DNA of 64,000 bases, from contig NZ_MEEX01000014.1 in NCBI RefSeq assembly GCF_001724605.1, positions 1 through 64,000 on the forward strand, written 5' to 3'. Origin of the DNA: Phenylobacterium sp. SCN 70-31. GTDB taxonomy: Bacteria; Pseudomonadota; Alphaproteobacteria; Caulobacterales; Caulobacteraceae. The notes below the pieces were generated by a model that searched no databases, was not told the origin of the DNA, and saw only the letters and a program-made list of their open reading frames with translations. The first letter of the stretch is position 1; every line of letters begins with the position of its first letter. Made by a program: the position numbers and the translations under genes. Of this stretch, positions 40,105 through 49,210 are shown piece by piece.

Positions 40105-41883
40105 TCAGCGGAACGGGGTCGGCGCCAGGACCATCCCCTGGCCTTCGCCGCGCAGCCTTGCTGCGGCCACCTCGTCGATGACGGCCTGGGCGCGCGGGTC
40201 GCCGAAGATCCAGGCCGCGGCCATCAGGGTTCGGGCGGAACTTCCCGAGACGCCCAGCGCCTTGCGCAGCGTGTCGAAGGCGCCGCTCGACGGCGTCATG
40301 CGTCGCAGCGGGATCTCGCCCTCGATCTTGGCCAGGGCCTTGGCGCGGGCCACCGCCTGGTAGAAGCCTCCCACCTCGTCCACCAGGCCGATCCCCTTGG
40401 CCTGGGCGCCGGTCCAGACGCGGCCCTTGGCGATCTCGGCCACCTGTTCGGGCGGCAGCTTGCGTCCGGCCGCCACCCTGCCCAGGAAGTTGGCGTAGAT
40501 GCGGTCCATCCAGCCGCCGAAGGCCTCGCGCTGGGCGTTGGTGAAAGGCTGGCCCATGCCGAACGCCCCGGCGTAGTCGCCGCCCACGCCGATCTGGCGC
40601 ATGTCGACGCCATAGCGCGCGAGGGCCGGACCCAGGGCGAATTTGCCGCCGTACACGCCGATCGATCCCGTGAGCGTCGTCGGCTGGGCGACGATGGCCG
40701 AGGCCTCCGAGGCGATCCAGTAGCCGCCGGACGCGCCATAGGTGCTCATCGAAACCACCACGGGCTTGCCCTTGGCCTTGGCGAAGCGCACCGCATCCAG
40801 AATCTGCTCCGAGGCCGTATCCGACCCCCCGGGTGAATTCACCCGCAGTACGATGGCCTTGATCTTGTCGGACCGGGCCGCGCGCAGGATCGCCTTGGCC
40901 AGATCGTCGGAATAGATCGCCGAGCCGCCCGTGAAGGGATTCGCCCCCCGGTCCTCGCCGGTCACGATCGGCCCCTCGGCCTCAATCAGGGCGATGGCGT
41001 CGGTCAGTCCGCGGTCGGTTTCGGGCCGGGCGTCGACATAGTCGTCGAAGTCCACCGTCTTGGCGCCGGCGCCCGCCTTGGCCAGCAGGGCCTCCTCGGC
41101 CTCGCGCACCTGGCCCACCTTGTCGATGAGCTTGAGAGTCAGCGCCTCCTCGGCGCCGTGCGGCCCCGCCTCCAGGGCTGCGCGCAGGGCCGCGGGTTCG
41201 GCCTTCCGGTCCGTGGCGGCGGCGGTGAGGTTCGACTCGTAGACGGACGACAGCCACGAGACCGTCGCCTCCCGATGGGGGGGGGTGTAGTCCGAGAACA
41301 GGAAGCCGTTGACGGCGTTCTTGTATTCCTGGCGCTGCTCGTACTGCGGGACGACGCCGTACTTGTCGAAGAACCGGCGCAGGAACAGGTCCTCGGTCGC
41401 GACCCCGGTGACCTGGAGCGAGGCGCCCGGCTGCATCCAGAACTCGTCGGCGGCGGCGCCCAGCATGTAGGTCGTGGTCACGACGCCGGCGGGATAGACG
41501 CCCTGGCTATGCGCGTAGACCGGCTTGCCCGCCGCGCGGAAGCGGGAGAAGCCCTGGCGGATCTCGTCGGCCATGCCCGGCTCCAGCCCGCGCTCGGGCA
41601 GGCGGACCAGGAGGCCCTTGATGCGGTCGTCGCGCTCGGCGCGGCGCAGGGTCTCGATGATCGCCATGACCGACGTCGAATTGCGACCGAGCCCCCACAG
41701 CGGGTTGTTCGGCGACTGGTCCGAGAGCGACCCGCGCAGATCGAGCTCCAGCACCGTGTTCGCGGGCACGGGTTGGGGCGCTGCGGCGGCCAACGCCATG
41801 CCGACCAGCACGACGGGCACGCCGATCAGGAAGACGACCAGGCCCGCGAACACGCCCGCCATGGTGATCAGGAACTGTTTCAT
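40105..41883 (-). CDS. sppA: Signal peptide peptidase SppA (67-kDa type)
   Basis: Inner-membrane serine protease that degrades cleaved signal peptides. The 592-residue protein begins with a single N-terminal TM helix (about 4-35). Two tandem ClpP-like halves follow. The catalytic lysine lies in the first half ([10 protein letters not shown] near 208) and the nucleophilic serine in the second ([15 protein letters not shown] near 400-414). This is the Ser-Lys dyad arrangement of the E. coli enzyme. ATG 41883 was chosen at the start of the TM helix. The upstream gene is a response regulator on the same strand, 112 bp away. Confidence 0.94.
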   Translation of the reverse strand: MKQFLITMAGVFAGLVVFLIGVPVVLVGMALAAAAPQPVPANTVLELDLRGSLSDQSPNNPLWGLGRNSTSVMAIIETLRRAERDDRIKGLLVRLPERGLEPGMADEIRQGFSRFRAAGKPVYAHSQGVYPAGVVTTTYMLGAAADEFWMQPGASLQVTGVATEDLFLRRFFDKYGVVPQYEQRQEYKNAVNGFLFSDYTPPHREATVSWLSSVYESNLTAAATDRKAEPAALRAALEAGPHGAEEALTLKLIDKVGQVREAEEALLAKAGAGAKTVDFDDYVDARPETDRGLTDAIALIEAEGPIVTGEDRGANPFTGGSAIYSDDLAKAILRAARSDKIKAIVLRVNSPGGSDTASEQILDAVRFAKAKGKPVVVSMSTYGASGGYWIASEASAIVAQPTTLTGSIGVYGGKFALGPALARYGVDMRQIGVGGDYAGAFGMGQPFTNAQREAFGGWMDRIYANFLGRVAAGRKLPPEQVAEIAKGRVWTGAQAKGIGLVDEVGGFYQAVARAKALAKIEGEIPLRRMTPSSGAFDTLRKALGVSGSSARTLMAAAWIFGDPRAQAVIDEVAAARLRGEGQGMVLAPTPFR

Positions 41884-41995
41884 CGCCCGCTTTCGCGCAC
41901 CGCAAGTCCGAGGGTGTGGCCAGGGCTTCGCACACATTCGCCTGCCCGCAAAGCGGCGACGCCCAGGGCTCGGCCCGGCCGGCGGATCCAGGCGG

Positions 41996-42364
41996 TCAGG
42001 GGCGCCGGCGGGTCTGCAGCGCCGAGCGCAGGGCGTGCTCCAGGGCCCGGGCGTGATAGGGCTTGTCCAGCACCGCGCGGCCGCTGTGCCGCTGGGCCAC
42101 GCCGGCGGCGCCGTAGGCGGTGGCGAAGACGAGAGGCAGGTCGCGTTCGGTCAGCGCGTCGGCCACCGGAAAGACCGGCGTGCCCGCGATGTTCACATCC
42201 AGGACCGCGGCGTCGATCTCCTCGGTGTCGAGCAGCGCGAGGGCTTCCTCTACCGTCGCTGCGGGCCCGACCACGTCGCAGCCGAAGCCGCGCAGCACGT
42301 CCTCCAGCAAGGCGGCCACGAGGAATTCGTCCTCGACCACCAGGATGCGGGCGCCGTCCAGCAT
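41996..42364 (-). CDS. Single-domain response regulator
   Basis: A 122-residue receiver domain. It begins MLDGARILVVEDEFLVAALLEDVL with the acidic pair. The phosphoacceptor Asp is in DAAVLDVNIAG near 53, the conserved Thr/Ser in FATAYG, and the Lys in VLDKPY near 102. No output domain follows, as in CheY- and Spo0F-like proteins. The start at 42364 is preferred; ATG 42433 would add a proline/arginine-rich leader. No cognate kinase is adjacent. It precedes sppA on the same strand. Confidence 0.88.
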   Translation of the reverse strand: MLDGARILVVEDEFLVAALLEDVLRGFGCDVVGPAATVEEALALLDTEEIDAAVLDVNIAGTPVFPVADALTERDLPLVFATAYGAAGVAQRHSGRAVLDKPYHARALEHALRSALQTRRRP

Positions 42365-43381
42365 GTCCCGCCGCCGAGCGCCGCCGGTCCGAGGAAGGCT
42401 CGCCGCCCCCCGGCCCGCTATCGCGCCCGACATCCACCCTGCCGCGCCCAACTCAACCTCCGGACTCTCCGGCCACACGCCGACACTGAACCACATCACA
42501 ACTTGCGCGGGAACAGGGGCGATCAAAGATGATTGACGCAAGGTAAGGGACGGGCCGGCGGCGGGCGACGCGCGGGCTCTCTTCGCAAACCTGGGTCCGG
42601 TGCGCGCTGAACAAGCATCCTCACCCCCTTCGAGCATTGATTTCCCTGTTGGCAGGGAAAGGGGCGGCCAGAACGCACACCTCAGCTTTGGGCTTGGGGC
42701 GAAAGCCGGAGAAACGCCGCTAAAGCGCGACTTCAGGCGGTCCGGAGAGGCATGCGCGCGAGGCGTATCCGCCTAAGAGGCGGATTTCGTACACCTATTG
42801 GCAGGACAGGATTTCCGCGGTTGTCGCGGAAATGAATGGTCGTGCGTGCAGTCGGTAGGCAAAAACTCTCCCGATAAATGGGAGACAAATCCGGCTGAAT
42901 CGCGCCAGCGTGCCTTGTAGCCAGCAGGGAACTGCCTCGGCCATATTCCCTGTTTGTTCTCGGCGGGGGCGAAATGCGGTACTCTTGCGTACTTTAGTGA
43001 GTTGACGAGCTCCTCAGGTGGGAAATCAGTTTGGGGAAGGCCGACGCCTGGCTATCGATCGGGTGAGCCCGGGTCATATTCGCTTGGGGCGACCCGAGCC
43101 CGAAGCTGTAGCCCCAAGGTCACGCTGCGCGTCTTCCAGCAACATGTGAAGAGCAACGGATTATCGGACGCACAGCTCGATCTCGCGCTGGCCGAGCAGT
43201 CCAGGGAGGGTCACCCGACGCGCCTGAAGCTATTCCTGTCGATCTAGTTGTTGGCTTCTGGAGCGACCTAGCCCCGTTTCGCCTCGGCGATATGGGGCCG
43301 GCCAGCTCCACCACAAGCTGGTCAAGGACCGGCCAAACGGCGTCGACGTGGAGCTCCGCGCAGGCGGCGCGGGGGTGGCGC
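42365..43381. other. About 1 kb without a convincing gene; hairpin-rich left edge of the catabolic island
   Basis: No open frame here has good codon structure or a recognisable protein. The composition is AT-richer than both flanks over about 42600-43100. A plus-strand 97-codon frame (42954-43247) reads with a plausible C-terminal part but has no family match and no ribosome site. The segment separates housekeeping genes on the left from the aromatic-degradation genes on the right, so it may be a remnant of the insertion that brought the island. Confidence 0.6.
42641..42952. repeat. Cluster of five inverted repeats
   Basis: Hairpins in order: TTTCCCTG-TTGG-CAGGGAAA (42641-42660); ATCCGCC/GGCGGAT (42767-42785); ATTTCCGCG-GTTGT-CGCGGAAAT (42811-42833); TCTCCC/GGGAGA (42867-42885); CAGGGAA/TTCCCTG (42925-42952). 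The first four are short-loop perfect stems and the last has a 14-nt loop. The first and last share the TTCCCTG element. None is followed by a U-run, and there is no neighbouring gene end that needs five terminators. Confidence 0.7.
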
Positions 43382-44566
43382 TCAGGAGGCTCTCCCGTTC
43401 GCGGCGGCCATCCGGCTGGCGAGCGTGGGCAGGGCGCGCTGCGCCATGCGGACATCCCGTGCGCGGTCGACGCCGATCACCGCTGCCACTGCGCCGTTGC
43501 GGCCATACCGCCAGACCGGCTTCTCGCCGGCCTCCGCGTCCATCAGCTCGAGGTCGGGGTCGGGGAGACCGGCGATCTGGATCAGCCGGCCGAACTGGTC
43601 CGACCAGAACCAGGCGGGTTCGTCATAATCTCGCGGCTCACCGACGATCGCCGCCGCGGCCAGGCGGGCCTGGGTCTCGGCATGGCGCCAGGACTCCAGC
43701 CGCAGGCCCGGACCGGCCGCGGATGCGCAGAGCCTGGCCACATCACCGATCGCGAAGATGTCGGGGTCCGCGGTGGCTCCGTTGCAGTCCGTCAGCACGC
43801 CGTCAGCGGTGGGCAGCCCGGCCGCCACGGCGAGTTCGTCACGCGCCGCGATCCCGACGGCGACCACAGCCAGATCATAGGGCTGGGCGTCCGGGGGCAG
43901 GGTCAGGCCGTCTTCCCCAAGGACGGGCTGCACACAGGCGCCGAGACGTACATCGACGCCATGGCCGCGGTGCAGCTCGAGGAGGTATTCGGACACCTCT
44001 GACGGCGCTGAACGCGCGCACAGGCGGGGCGCGGCCTCGGCCAGGGTGACCTCCAGGCCTTGCTGGCGGATCGCGGCGGCGACTTCCAGACCGAGCCAGC
44101 CGCCTCCGATCACCAGAACGCGGCGCGCTCCCGGCAAGGCCGCGTGCAGCGAGAGCGCATCCGACAGCGTCCGAAGCTCGAAGACGCGTCGGCCGTCGAC
44201 GGGAAGGTCCGGAAGACCCCGCGCCGTCCCGCCGGTCGCCAGCACCAGGGTCTCATACGGGATCACCTCTCCTGCGTCCGTCATCACCTCGCGGGCGGCC
44301 CGATCGATCGCCGTCACGCGGGTGGAGGTGGAGAGCGTCACGCCCTGGGCGCGCTGGGCGTCATCGCCCAGCAGCCACAAGGCGTCCGGCGCGCGACCTT
44401 CGATCAGCACCTGCTTGGAGAGCGGCGGCCGCTCATAGGGCGGCTGCGGCTCCTCGCCCAACATGCGGATCGAACCTGCGAACCCATTCTCTCGCAGCCC
44501 GCGGGCCAGAGCCGCGGCCGCCTGGCCGGCCCCAACGATGACGACGGGGCCCGTGCGACGCTTCAA
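43382..44566 (-). CDS. Ferredoxin reductase component of the ring-hydroxylating dioxygenase
   Basis: An FAD-dependent NAD(P)H:ferredoxin reductase of 394 residues, of the BphA4/putidaredoxin reductase type. The FAD site is GPVVIVGAGQAAAALARGLRENG (6-28), the NAD site is VLVIGGGWLGLEVAAAIRQQG (near 149-169), and the second FAD motif is DIFAIGDVARL. It would pass electrons to the Rieske ferredoxin at 51920 and then the oxygenase. It is the last gene of the minus-strand ligA-ligB-hydrolase-reductase operon, so it is separated from the oxygenase genes but shares their operator type. Confidence 0.92.
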   Translation of the reverse strand: MKRRTGPVVIVGAGQAAAALARGLRENGFAGSIRMLGEEPQPPYERPPLSKQVLIEGRAPDALWLLGDDAQRAQGVTLSTSTRVTAIDRAAREVMTDAGEVIPYETLVLATGGTARGLPDLPVDGRRVFELRTLSDALSLHAALPGARRVLVIGGGWLGLEVAAAIRQQGLEVTLAEAAPRLCARSAPSEVSEYLLELHRGHGVDVRLGACVQPVLGEDGLTLPPDAQPYDLAVVAVGIAARDELAVAAGLPTADGVLTDCNGATADPDIFAIGDVARLCASAAGPGLRLESWRHAETQARLAAAAIVGEPRDYDEPAWFWSDQFGRLIQIAGLPDPDLELMDAEAGEKPVWRYGRNGAVAAVIGVDRARDVRMAQRALPTLASRMAAANGRAS

Positions 44567-44581
44567 GCTGACTCTCCCAGA

Positions 44582-45409
44582 TCAGGCGAGGCGGGCGATG
44601 AAGTTCAGCGTCTGTTCGACGAACTGATCCTGCCGCTCGATCTGAACCCAGTGACCGCACTTGCCGAAGACATGCAGCTCGGCGTTGGGCACGTGCTCGG
44701 CGATGCGCAGGCTGCACTCCAGCGGGATCATCTTGTCCTCCCGGCCGTGCAGGGCGAGCACCGGCGTCGTCACCTGCTCGAGGGTGGACGGCGGCAGCCC
44801 GCGGACGGTCCGCTGCTCGCCGGCGGGGCCGGGTTCCGGGAACAGGGCGCGGTAGGCGTCGAGCCCGCCGGCCAGCATGGTGACCTCGTGACGCGAGGCG
44901 ACCATCTCGTCCGTGACGATGGACTTGTCGTACGGGAACTCTCGCAGCAGCGCGCCCATGTTCTCCACGGACGGCTCGTAGTACCAGGCGCTCGAGCCCG
45001 AGGTGCGCGTGAAGTCACCCGCTGGGGTGCCCATCAGCACCATGCCCGAGAGCTTGTCCGACTGGCGCGCGGCATAGGCCAGCGCCAGGCTGCCGCCGAA
45101 GGAGTTGCCTACCAGGACCGGCTTTTCGAGGCCCAGGGCATCGATGAAGCCGGTCAGGTGCTGGACCCAGAACTTGATGTTGTACTGGGCCTCGGCCGGA
45201 CGCTCGGTGAAGCCGAAGCCCACGATGTCGGGCGCGAGCACGCGGTGCTGCTTGGCGAGCTCGGGCATTACCCGATGCCAGTTCTCCCATCCTGAGACGC
45301 CCATGCCCGAGCCGTGCAGCAGGATCACCGGCCGGCCGGAGCCCATCTCGTGGTAGTTGGTCTTCAGGCCGGCGGCGACGACGGACTTTCCGATGGCGGG
45401 GTGGCTCAA
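44582..45409 (-). CDS. Meta-cleavage-product hydrolase (BphD/DmpD/CarC-like)
   Basis: A 275-residue alpha/beta hydrolase that would split the C-C bond of a ring-fission product. The oxyanion loop HGSGMGVSGWENW (32-44) and DIVGFGFTERP match meta-cleavage hydrolases. The triad is Ser103 (GNSFGG), Asp225 (GREDKMIP) and His253 (GHWVQIE). These enzymes release a carboxylic acid plus a 2-hydroxydienoate. It lies between the extradiol dioxygenase genes and the reductase on the minus strand, which fits the order of the pathway. The identity of the released acid is not known. Confidence 0.9.
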   Translation of the reverse strand: MSHPAIGKSVVAAGLKTNYHEMGSGRPVILLHGSGMGVSGWENWHRVMPELAKQHRVLAPDIVGFGFTERPAEAQYNIKFWVQHLTGFIDALGLEKPVLVGNSFGGSLALAYAARQSDKLSGMVLMGTPAGDFTRTSGSSAWYYEPSVENMGALLREFPYDKSIVTDEMVASRHEVTMLAGGLDAYRALFPEPGPAGEQRTVRGLPPSTLEQVTTPVLALHGREDKMIPLECSLRIAEHVPNAELHVFGKCGHWVQIERQDQFVEQTLNFIARLA

Positions 45410-45436
45410 GGTCTCGTTTCCTTCCAGGTGCTCAGG

Positions 45437-46270
45437 TCAGGCGGCGGCGTGGATTTCAGCGAAGCCGAGGCCCGCCACCCAGTCCGGTTCATTGTGGTAG
45501 GCGATCAGCGCGCCGCTCCGGCCTGGCAGGGCGCCCATGGCGCAGGCCAGGTTGCGGATCTCCAGGCCTCCATTGCCCGCCTGCTCGATGATCTCGGCGT
45601 CGGACAGGGCGAACAGGGGTTCGGGATCGCCGCGGACGACGCAGTCCAGAACCATACGGTCGAAGCCCTCGTTGTGGTCGCCCATGCGCGGCATGCCGAC
45701 CCAGTGGCTGATGCCGCCGGAGCCGATCACCACCACGCGTTCGTCGGCGTCGGCCGCCTCGACCGCCGCGCGGATGGCTCCACCGACCTCATAGGCCCGG
45801 CGGATCGGGATCAGCGGCTCCACGCCGCTGGCCAGATAGACCGGAATGACCCCCTTTACCGTGGAGTTGGGCAGGGCGCAGATCCGCGCCGGCAGGCCCA
45901 CCGAGTGGTCGACCCGCAGCGACTTCGACGCCGACCAGTCGAACCCGTGGACGCGGCCGTGCTGCAGGATGTGGCGGGCGAGCTCTCGGTTGTTCGGGAT
46001 CTCGTCCTGGCGGACGCCCGGGAATTTCTCGTACGGGCCGGTGACGTCGCCGATCCCGATCAGGAAGTTCGGCAGGCACTGCGGGCCGAACAGGACATAG
46101 TGATCGGCGCCGATCACCACGACCGTGGTGGCCTGCAGTTCTCCGATCCGGTCGCGCACCCGGTCGTAGGCCGCGTGGACCTCCAGCAGTTGCGGCTTTG
46201 CGGCCTCCTTCGGCGTGAAGAAGAGGCCGGGTTCATGCGGCAGGACGAAGCCGCCGACGATCTTGCCCAT
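45437..46270 (-). CDS. Extradiol ring-cleavage dioxygenase, catalytic (LigB-type) subunit
   Basis: A class III extradiol dioxygenase large subunit, 277 residues. Iron ligands correspond to His12 (LPHEPG), His57 (GADHYVLF) and Glu237 (GGLEIRN). His122 (VDHSVG) and His189 (GISHW) sit where LigB has its catalytic base and second-sphere histidine. It cleaves a catechol-type ring in the meta position. The small subunit gene precedes it by 11 bp. Two-subunit enzymes of this kind include LigAB and the carbazole enzyme CarBaBb. ATG 46270 follows AGGAGCTC. Confidence 0.92.
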   Translation of the reverse strand: MGKIVGGFVLPHEPGLFFTPKEAAKPQLLEVHAAYDRVRDRIGELQATTVVVIGADHYVLFGPQCLPNFLIGIGDVTGPYEKFPGVRQDEIPNNRELARHILQHGRVHGFDWSASKSLRVDHSVGLPARICALPNSTVKGVIPVYLASGVEPLIPIRRAYEVGGAIRAAVEAADADERVVVIGSGGISHWVGMPRMGDHNEGFDRMVLDCVVRGDPEPLFALSDAEIIEQAGNGGLEIRNLACAMGALPGRSGALIAYHNEPDWVAGLGFAEIHAAA

Positions 46271-46281
46271 GGTTTGAGCTC

Positions 46282-46542
46282 CTATTGGCAAGCGCGCAGA
46301 TGGGCGAGGTAGTCGCGGAGCGACCGGCTAGGATGGTTCATCGTCCAGAAGCCCATGGTCAGCAGCGGGCTCACCTTCCGCGCCTGCAGTCCCGCCACGT
46401 CGAAGTCGCGGATCATCGCCGCTTCCTCCGATGTGAGGGCGTAGCGGGCGAGGAAGGCCTCCGGGTCGCTGGCGAACCCGGTGCGCGCCTCGCGTTTGAC
46501 GCCGAGGTCATACAGGGCGACCTCCACGGCCTCTGAGCTCAT
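46282..46542 (-). CDS. Extradiol dioxygenase small (LigA-type) subunit
   Basis: An 86-residue alpha subunit of a LigAB-type dioxygenase. The conserved pattern YDLGVKREARTGFASDPEAFLARYALTSEEAAMIRDFDVAGLQARKVSPLL matches the helical LigA cap that closes the LigB active site. The length is shorter than LigA of protocatechuate 4,5-dioxygenase (about 139) and closer to the carbazole-type subunit. ATG 46542 follows GGAGG; a longer frame from 46620 would run across the promoter. It is the first gene of the minus-strand operon. Confidence 0.85.
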   Translation of the reverse strand: MSSEAVEVALYDLGVKREARTGFASDPEAFLARYALTSEEAAMIRDFDVAGLQARKVSPLLTMGFWTMNHPSRSLRDYLAHLRACQ

Positions 46543-46612
46543 CGATTTTTCCTCCCGCGGCTCGAACGCCGCCATGCGCCACAGCGGCGCCGGTACGCCC
46601 GTTCTTGGCGGC

Positions 46613-46660
46613 TTGAACATGCAGTACTGTATGGATATGACTGCCGCGCGGGCTTGTCAA
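46613..46660. promoter_or_regulatory. Overlapping divergent promoters with a shared TetR-type operator (site A1)
   Basis: Minus strand: TTGACA (46660-46655), 17 bp, TATCCA (46637-46632), driving ligA. Plus strand: TTGAAC (46613-46618), 17 bp, TATGAC (46636-46641), driving the CoA ligase. The palindrome ACATGCAG-TA-CTGTATGG (46617-46634) lies over the minus-strand -10 and in the plus-strand spacer. One bound regulator would therefore block both directions. Confidence 0.75.
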
Positions 46661-46734
46661 ACGAGGCTTCCGGCGCGTGTGCGGCCGGGGGCGGGAAGGC
46701 GGGCCGCGCGCGTATAGGTGCAGAGGTCCGGACG

Positions 46735-48342
46735 ATGCCGTTTCCCCATTGGTTTGAAGACCGCCCGGCCACCGCCGACACCTGCGTCGTCCCCACCTTG
46801 CTGGCCCGCCGGGCCTCCGAGACGCCGGACGCGGTCTGCGCAACGTTCGCTGACGGCTCGCGCTGGACCTACGGCGAGGCCTGGACGTACGCGCGCCAGG
46901 CCGCGGCCGGGCTCTCAAAGGTCGGTGTCCGGGAAGGCGACCGGGTGCTGCTCTTCCTGCCGAACGGGGCGGCCTTCCTGCGCGCGTGGTTCGGGGCCAG
47001 CGCCCTGGGCGCGGTGATCGCGCCGCTGAACGTGGCCCTACGCGGGGAGATCCTGCGGCATGCGGTGGTCACCGCCGACGCCGCAGTGATGGTCTGCCAT
47101 CCAGAACTGGCCGATCGGCTTGCGGAGTTCGACGCCGGGCGCCTCGAGACGGTGATCCTGGCGGGCGCCGGAACGGCGCCTTCGCTTGCCCTGCGCACCC
47201 TCGGCGAGGAGGTTCTGTGGGGAGAACCGCTTGCGGAGACCGCGTCGCCGGAGCCCTGGGACATCGGGGCGGTGCTGTTCACCTCCGGCACGACCGGGCG
47301 GGCGAAGGGCGTACTCTGCCCCTACGGGCACCTCGGCGCGGCGGGAGCAGTTTCACACGGCTACCTGGGCCCCGAGGACCGGATCTACATCTACACCCCG
47401 CTGTTCCACACCCTGGCTCTCGGCGCAGCGCTCTCCGCCCTGGCGGGCGGGGCGCCCATGCACCTGGCGCCGAGCTTCAGCGCCCAGACGCTCTGGGCCG
47501 ACGTGCAAGCGGCCGGCTGCAACCGGCTGGTGGGGCTGCTGAGCTCGATCACCAGCTACCTGGCCGCTTCGGTCGACCCGGGCGCCAAGGCGCCCTTCGA
47601 CTTCACCATGATGTCGCCGATCACGCCCGACACCGCGGCCTTCGCCAAGCGCCAGGGCTTCTCCTACTTCGCCGCCTTCAGCATGACGGAGGTGTCGGTG
47701 CCGATTCTGACGCCGGTGGACAGTCAGACGTATGGCAGCTGCGGCCGGGTCCGCGACGGGATCGAGGCGCGGATCGTCGACGCCCACGACCAGCCGGTGG
47801 AGGTGGGCGCCGTGGGCGAGCTGATCCTGCGCGCCAACCAGCCCTGGACCATGAACGCTGGATACCTAAACGATCCGGCCGCCACGGCGGCGGCCTGGCG
47901 CAACGGCTGGTTCCACACCGGCGACGCCTTCCGCTGCGACGCGGCCGGCAACTTCTACTTCGTCGACCGGCTGAAGGACGCCATCCGCCGACGGGGTGAG
48001 AATGTCTCCTCCCAGGAGGTGGAGCGCGAGATCGCCGCGTTCCCGGGCGTGCTGGAGGTGGCGGTGATCGGGGTGCCGTCGCCGCACGGCGATCAGGAGG
48101 TGATGGCGGTGATCGCGCCGGAGCAGGGGGCGGACGTCTCGCCGAGGGCCCTGACCGAGTTCCTGGCGGCCCGCTGCGCCCACTTCATGGTGCCGCGCTT
48201 TGTCCGCCTCGTGCCGGCCCTGCCGAAGACCAGCACCAACAAGGTCACCAAGGATCAGCTCCGGCGTGAAGCGGTGACGCCCGACACCTGGGATCGCGAG
48301 GCCGAGGGTCTGCGCCTGCGCGGGCAGGTCCTGTCCGCCTGA
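46735..48342 (+). CDS. AMP-forming acid-CoA ligase
   Basis: A 535-residue ANL-superfamily ligase. Motifs are LFTSGTTGRAKGVLCPYGH (P-loop, near 179-197), FSMTEVSVP, NGWFHTGDAFRCD and the hinge DRLKDAIRRRGENVSSQEVEREIAAF, ending with KTSTNKVTKDQLR. It belongs with the crotonobetaine/carnitine- and aryl-CoA-ligase-like subset by overall look. Its place opposite the extradiol operon suggests it activates either the parent acid or the acid released by the hydrolase. ATG 46735 follows AGAGG. It is convergent with tetR (7 bp apart). Confidence 0.9.
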   Translation: MPFPHWFEDRPATADTCVVPTLLARRASETPDAVCATFADGSRWTYGEAWTYARQAAAGLSKVGVREGDRVLLFLPNGAAFLRAWFGASALGAVIAPLNVALRGEILRHAVVTADAAVMVCHPELADRLAEFDAGRLETVILAGAGTAPSLALRTLGEEVLWGEPLAETASPEPWDIGAVLFTSGTTGRAKGVLCPYGHLGAAGAVSHGYLGPEDRIYIYTPLFHTLALGAALSALAGGAPMHLAPSFSAQTLWADVQAAGCNRLVGLLSSITSYLAASVDPGAKAPFDFTMMSPITPDTAAFAKRQGFSYFAAFSMTEVSVPILTPVDSQTYGSCGRVRDGIEARIVDAHDQPVEVGAVGELILRANQPWTMNAGYLNDPAATAAAWRNGWFHTGDAFRCDAAGNFYFVDRLKDAIRRRGENVSSQEVEREIAAFPGVLEVAVIGVPSPHGDQEVMAVIAPEQGADVSPRALTEFLAARCAHFMVPRFVRLVPALPKTSTNKVTKDQLRREAVTPDTWDREAEGLRLRGQVLSA

Positions 48343-48349
48343 GCCCCCG

Positions 48350-48967
48350 TCAGTCTGGCGTCTTCAGGGCCGCGATCTGCTGGTTGAGGATATGGGCGCG
48401 GCAGCTGCGGATCTGCTCCTCGGTGATGACCTCCTGAAGCATGGATTCGCCGATCGTGTAGGCGTAGCCGAGGAGTCCCAGGTAACGAGCCTCGGTCTCG
48501 TCTGCGCCGCCCTCCAGCATCAGGCCGATGGTGAACTCCAGCCGCTCGCGGTCCACCTCGGCCACGATCCGCTTGGCGAGCTTGTCTCGCCTGGCCCAGG
48601 CGCGGATCGCCAGTTCCAGGGCGGCGGCGGCGTCGGCCTTGCGGCTTCCGGGGAGGGTGCGCAGCTGAGTCAGCTGTTCGCGGACGCCGAGACGCCGATC
48701 CTGCTTGATGCGTTCAACGATGCGACGCGTTTGGTTCTCCCGCCACTTGGCGAGGATGCCCTCGAGGAGCTCCTTGCGGCTCTTGAAGTGCCAGTAGAAG
48801 CTGCCGCGGCTGACCCCGATCTCGGCGGCCAGGGGCTCCACCCGGACGGCGTCCACGCTCATGTTGACCAGCCGTTGCGTCGCCGCGTCAATCCAGTCGT
48901 CGCGGGTCAAGGAGCGCTTCTCCGCGGGGCTCCCCGCCCCGGCGCCTTGGGCTTTGGGTGTCGCCAA
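48350..48967 (-). CDS. TetR family regulator (likely repressor of the A-type operators)
   Basis: A 205-residue TetR regulator. The helix-turn-helix reads VRVEPLAAEIGVSRGSFYWHFKSRKELLEGIL (near 45-76). The ligand domain includes AIRAWARRDKLAKRIVAEVDRERL. The start is TTG at 48967 because GGAGGG lies 7 bp upstream and no ATG is available before the domain; the long open frame upstream is uncoded. A palindrome GATCAC-GCAA-GTGATC (48995-49010) lies in its leader. Placed amid four A-type sites, it is the natural candidate to bind them, but the second TetR at 63516 cannot be excluded. Confidence 0.9.
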   Translation of the reverse strand: MATPKAQGAGAGSPAEKRSLTRDDWIDAATQRLVNMSVDAVRVEPLAAEIGVSRGSFYWHFKSRKELLEGILAKWRENQTRRIVERIKQDRRLGVREQLTQLRTLPGSRKADAAAALELAIRAWARRDKLAKRIVAEVDRERLEFTIGLMLEGGADETEARYLGLLGYAYTIGESMLQEVITEEQIRSCRAHILNQQIAALKTPD

Positions 48968-49126
48968 CTGCGATCCCTCCTTCAATCTGCTTCGGATCAC
49001 GCAAGTGATCGTCGTTCGGAGTTCATAAGGCCGCTCTCGGACGAACGCGACTCTGGGACCTATCTCTGCACGATAGTCGACGGTTGTGTACGGAATTCCT
49101 TCCCGGAAGATTTCCCCACACGGTGA

Positions 49127-49173
49127 TTGATCTGCACCACGCCAGACGGTACCAAAAAGACAGAACTGTATGG
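49127..49173 (+). promoter_or_regulatory. Promoter and A-type operator of the MFS/CoA-transferase unit (site A2)
   Basis: TTGATC (49127-49132), 17 bp, TACCAA (49150-49155). The operator AAAGACAG-AA-CTGTATGG (49156-49173) begins directly after the -10, over the expected transcription start. The left arm is the most degenerate of the four. Confidence 0.7.
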
Positions 49174-49210
49174 CGCAAGGTTCCGGTGGAGCCTTTAGGG
49201 GGAGACAGCC

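Noticed and set aside
42641..42952. A CRISPR array.
   Set aside because: The repeats are individual palindromes of different sequence with irregular spacing, not identical direct repeats with unique spacers.
42954..43247. A 97-codon plus-strand frame in the hairpin-rich gap.
   Set aside because: It has no ribosome site, no family resemblance, and its first part is low-complexity Ser/Gly/Arg. It is kept only as part of the gene-poor stretch.
43382..46542. Assigning the minus-strand operon as a complete carbazole (car) pathway.
   Set aside because: The LigA/LigB and hydrolase fit, but the oxygenase here has a beta subunit and the lower pathway uses an HpcH-type aldolase, so the substrate cannot be claimed.
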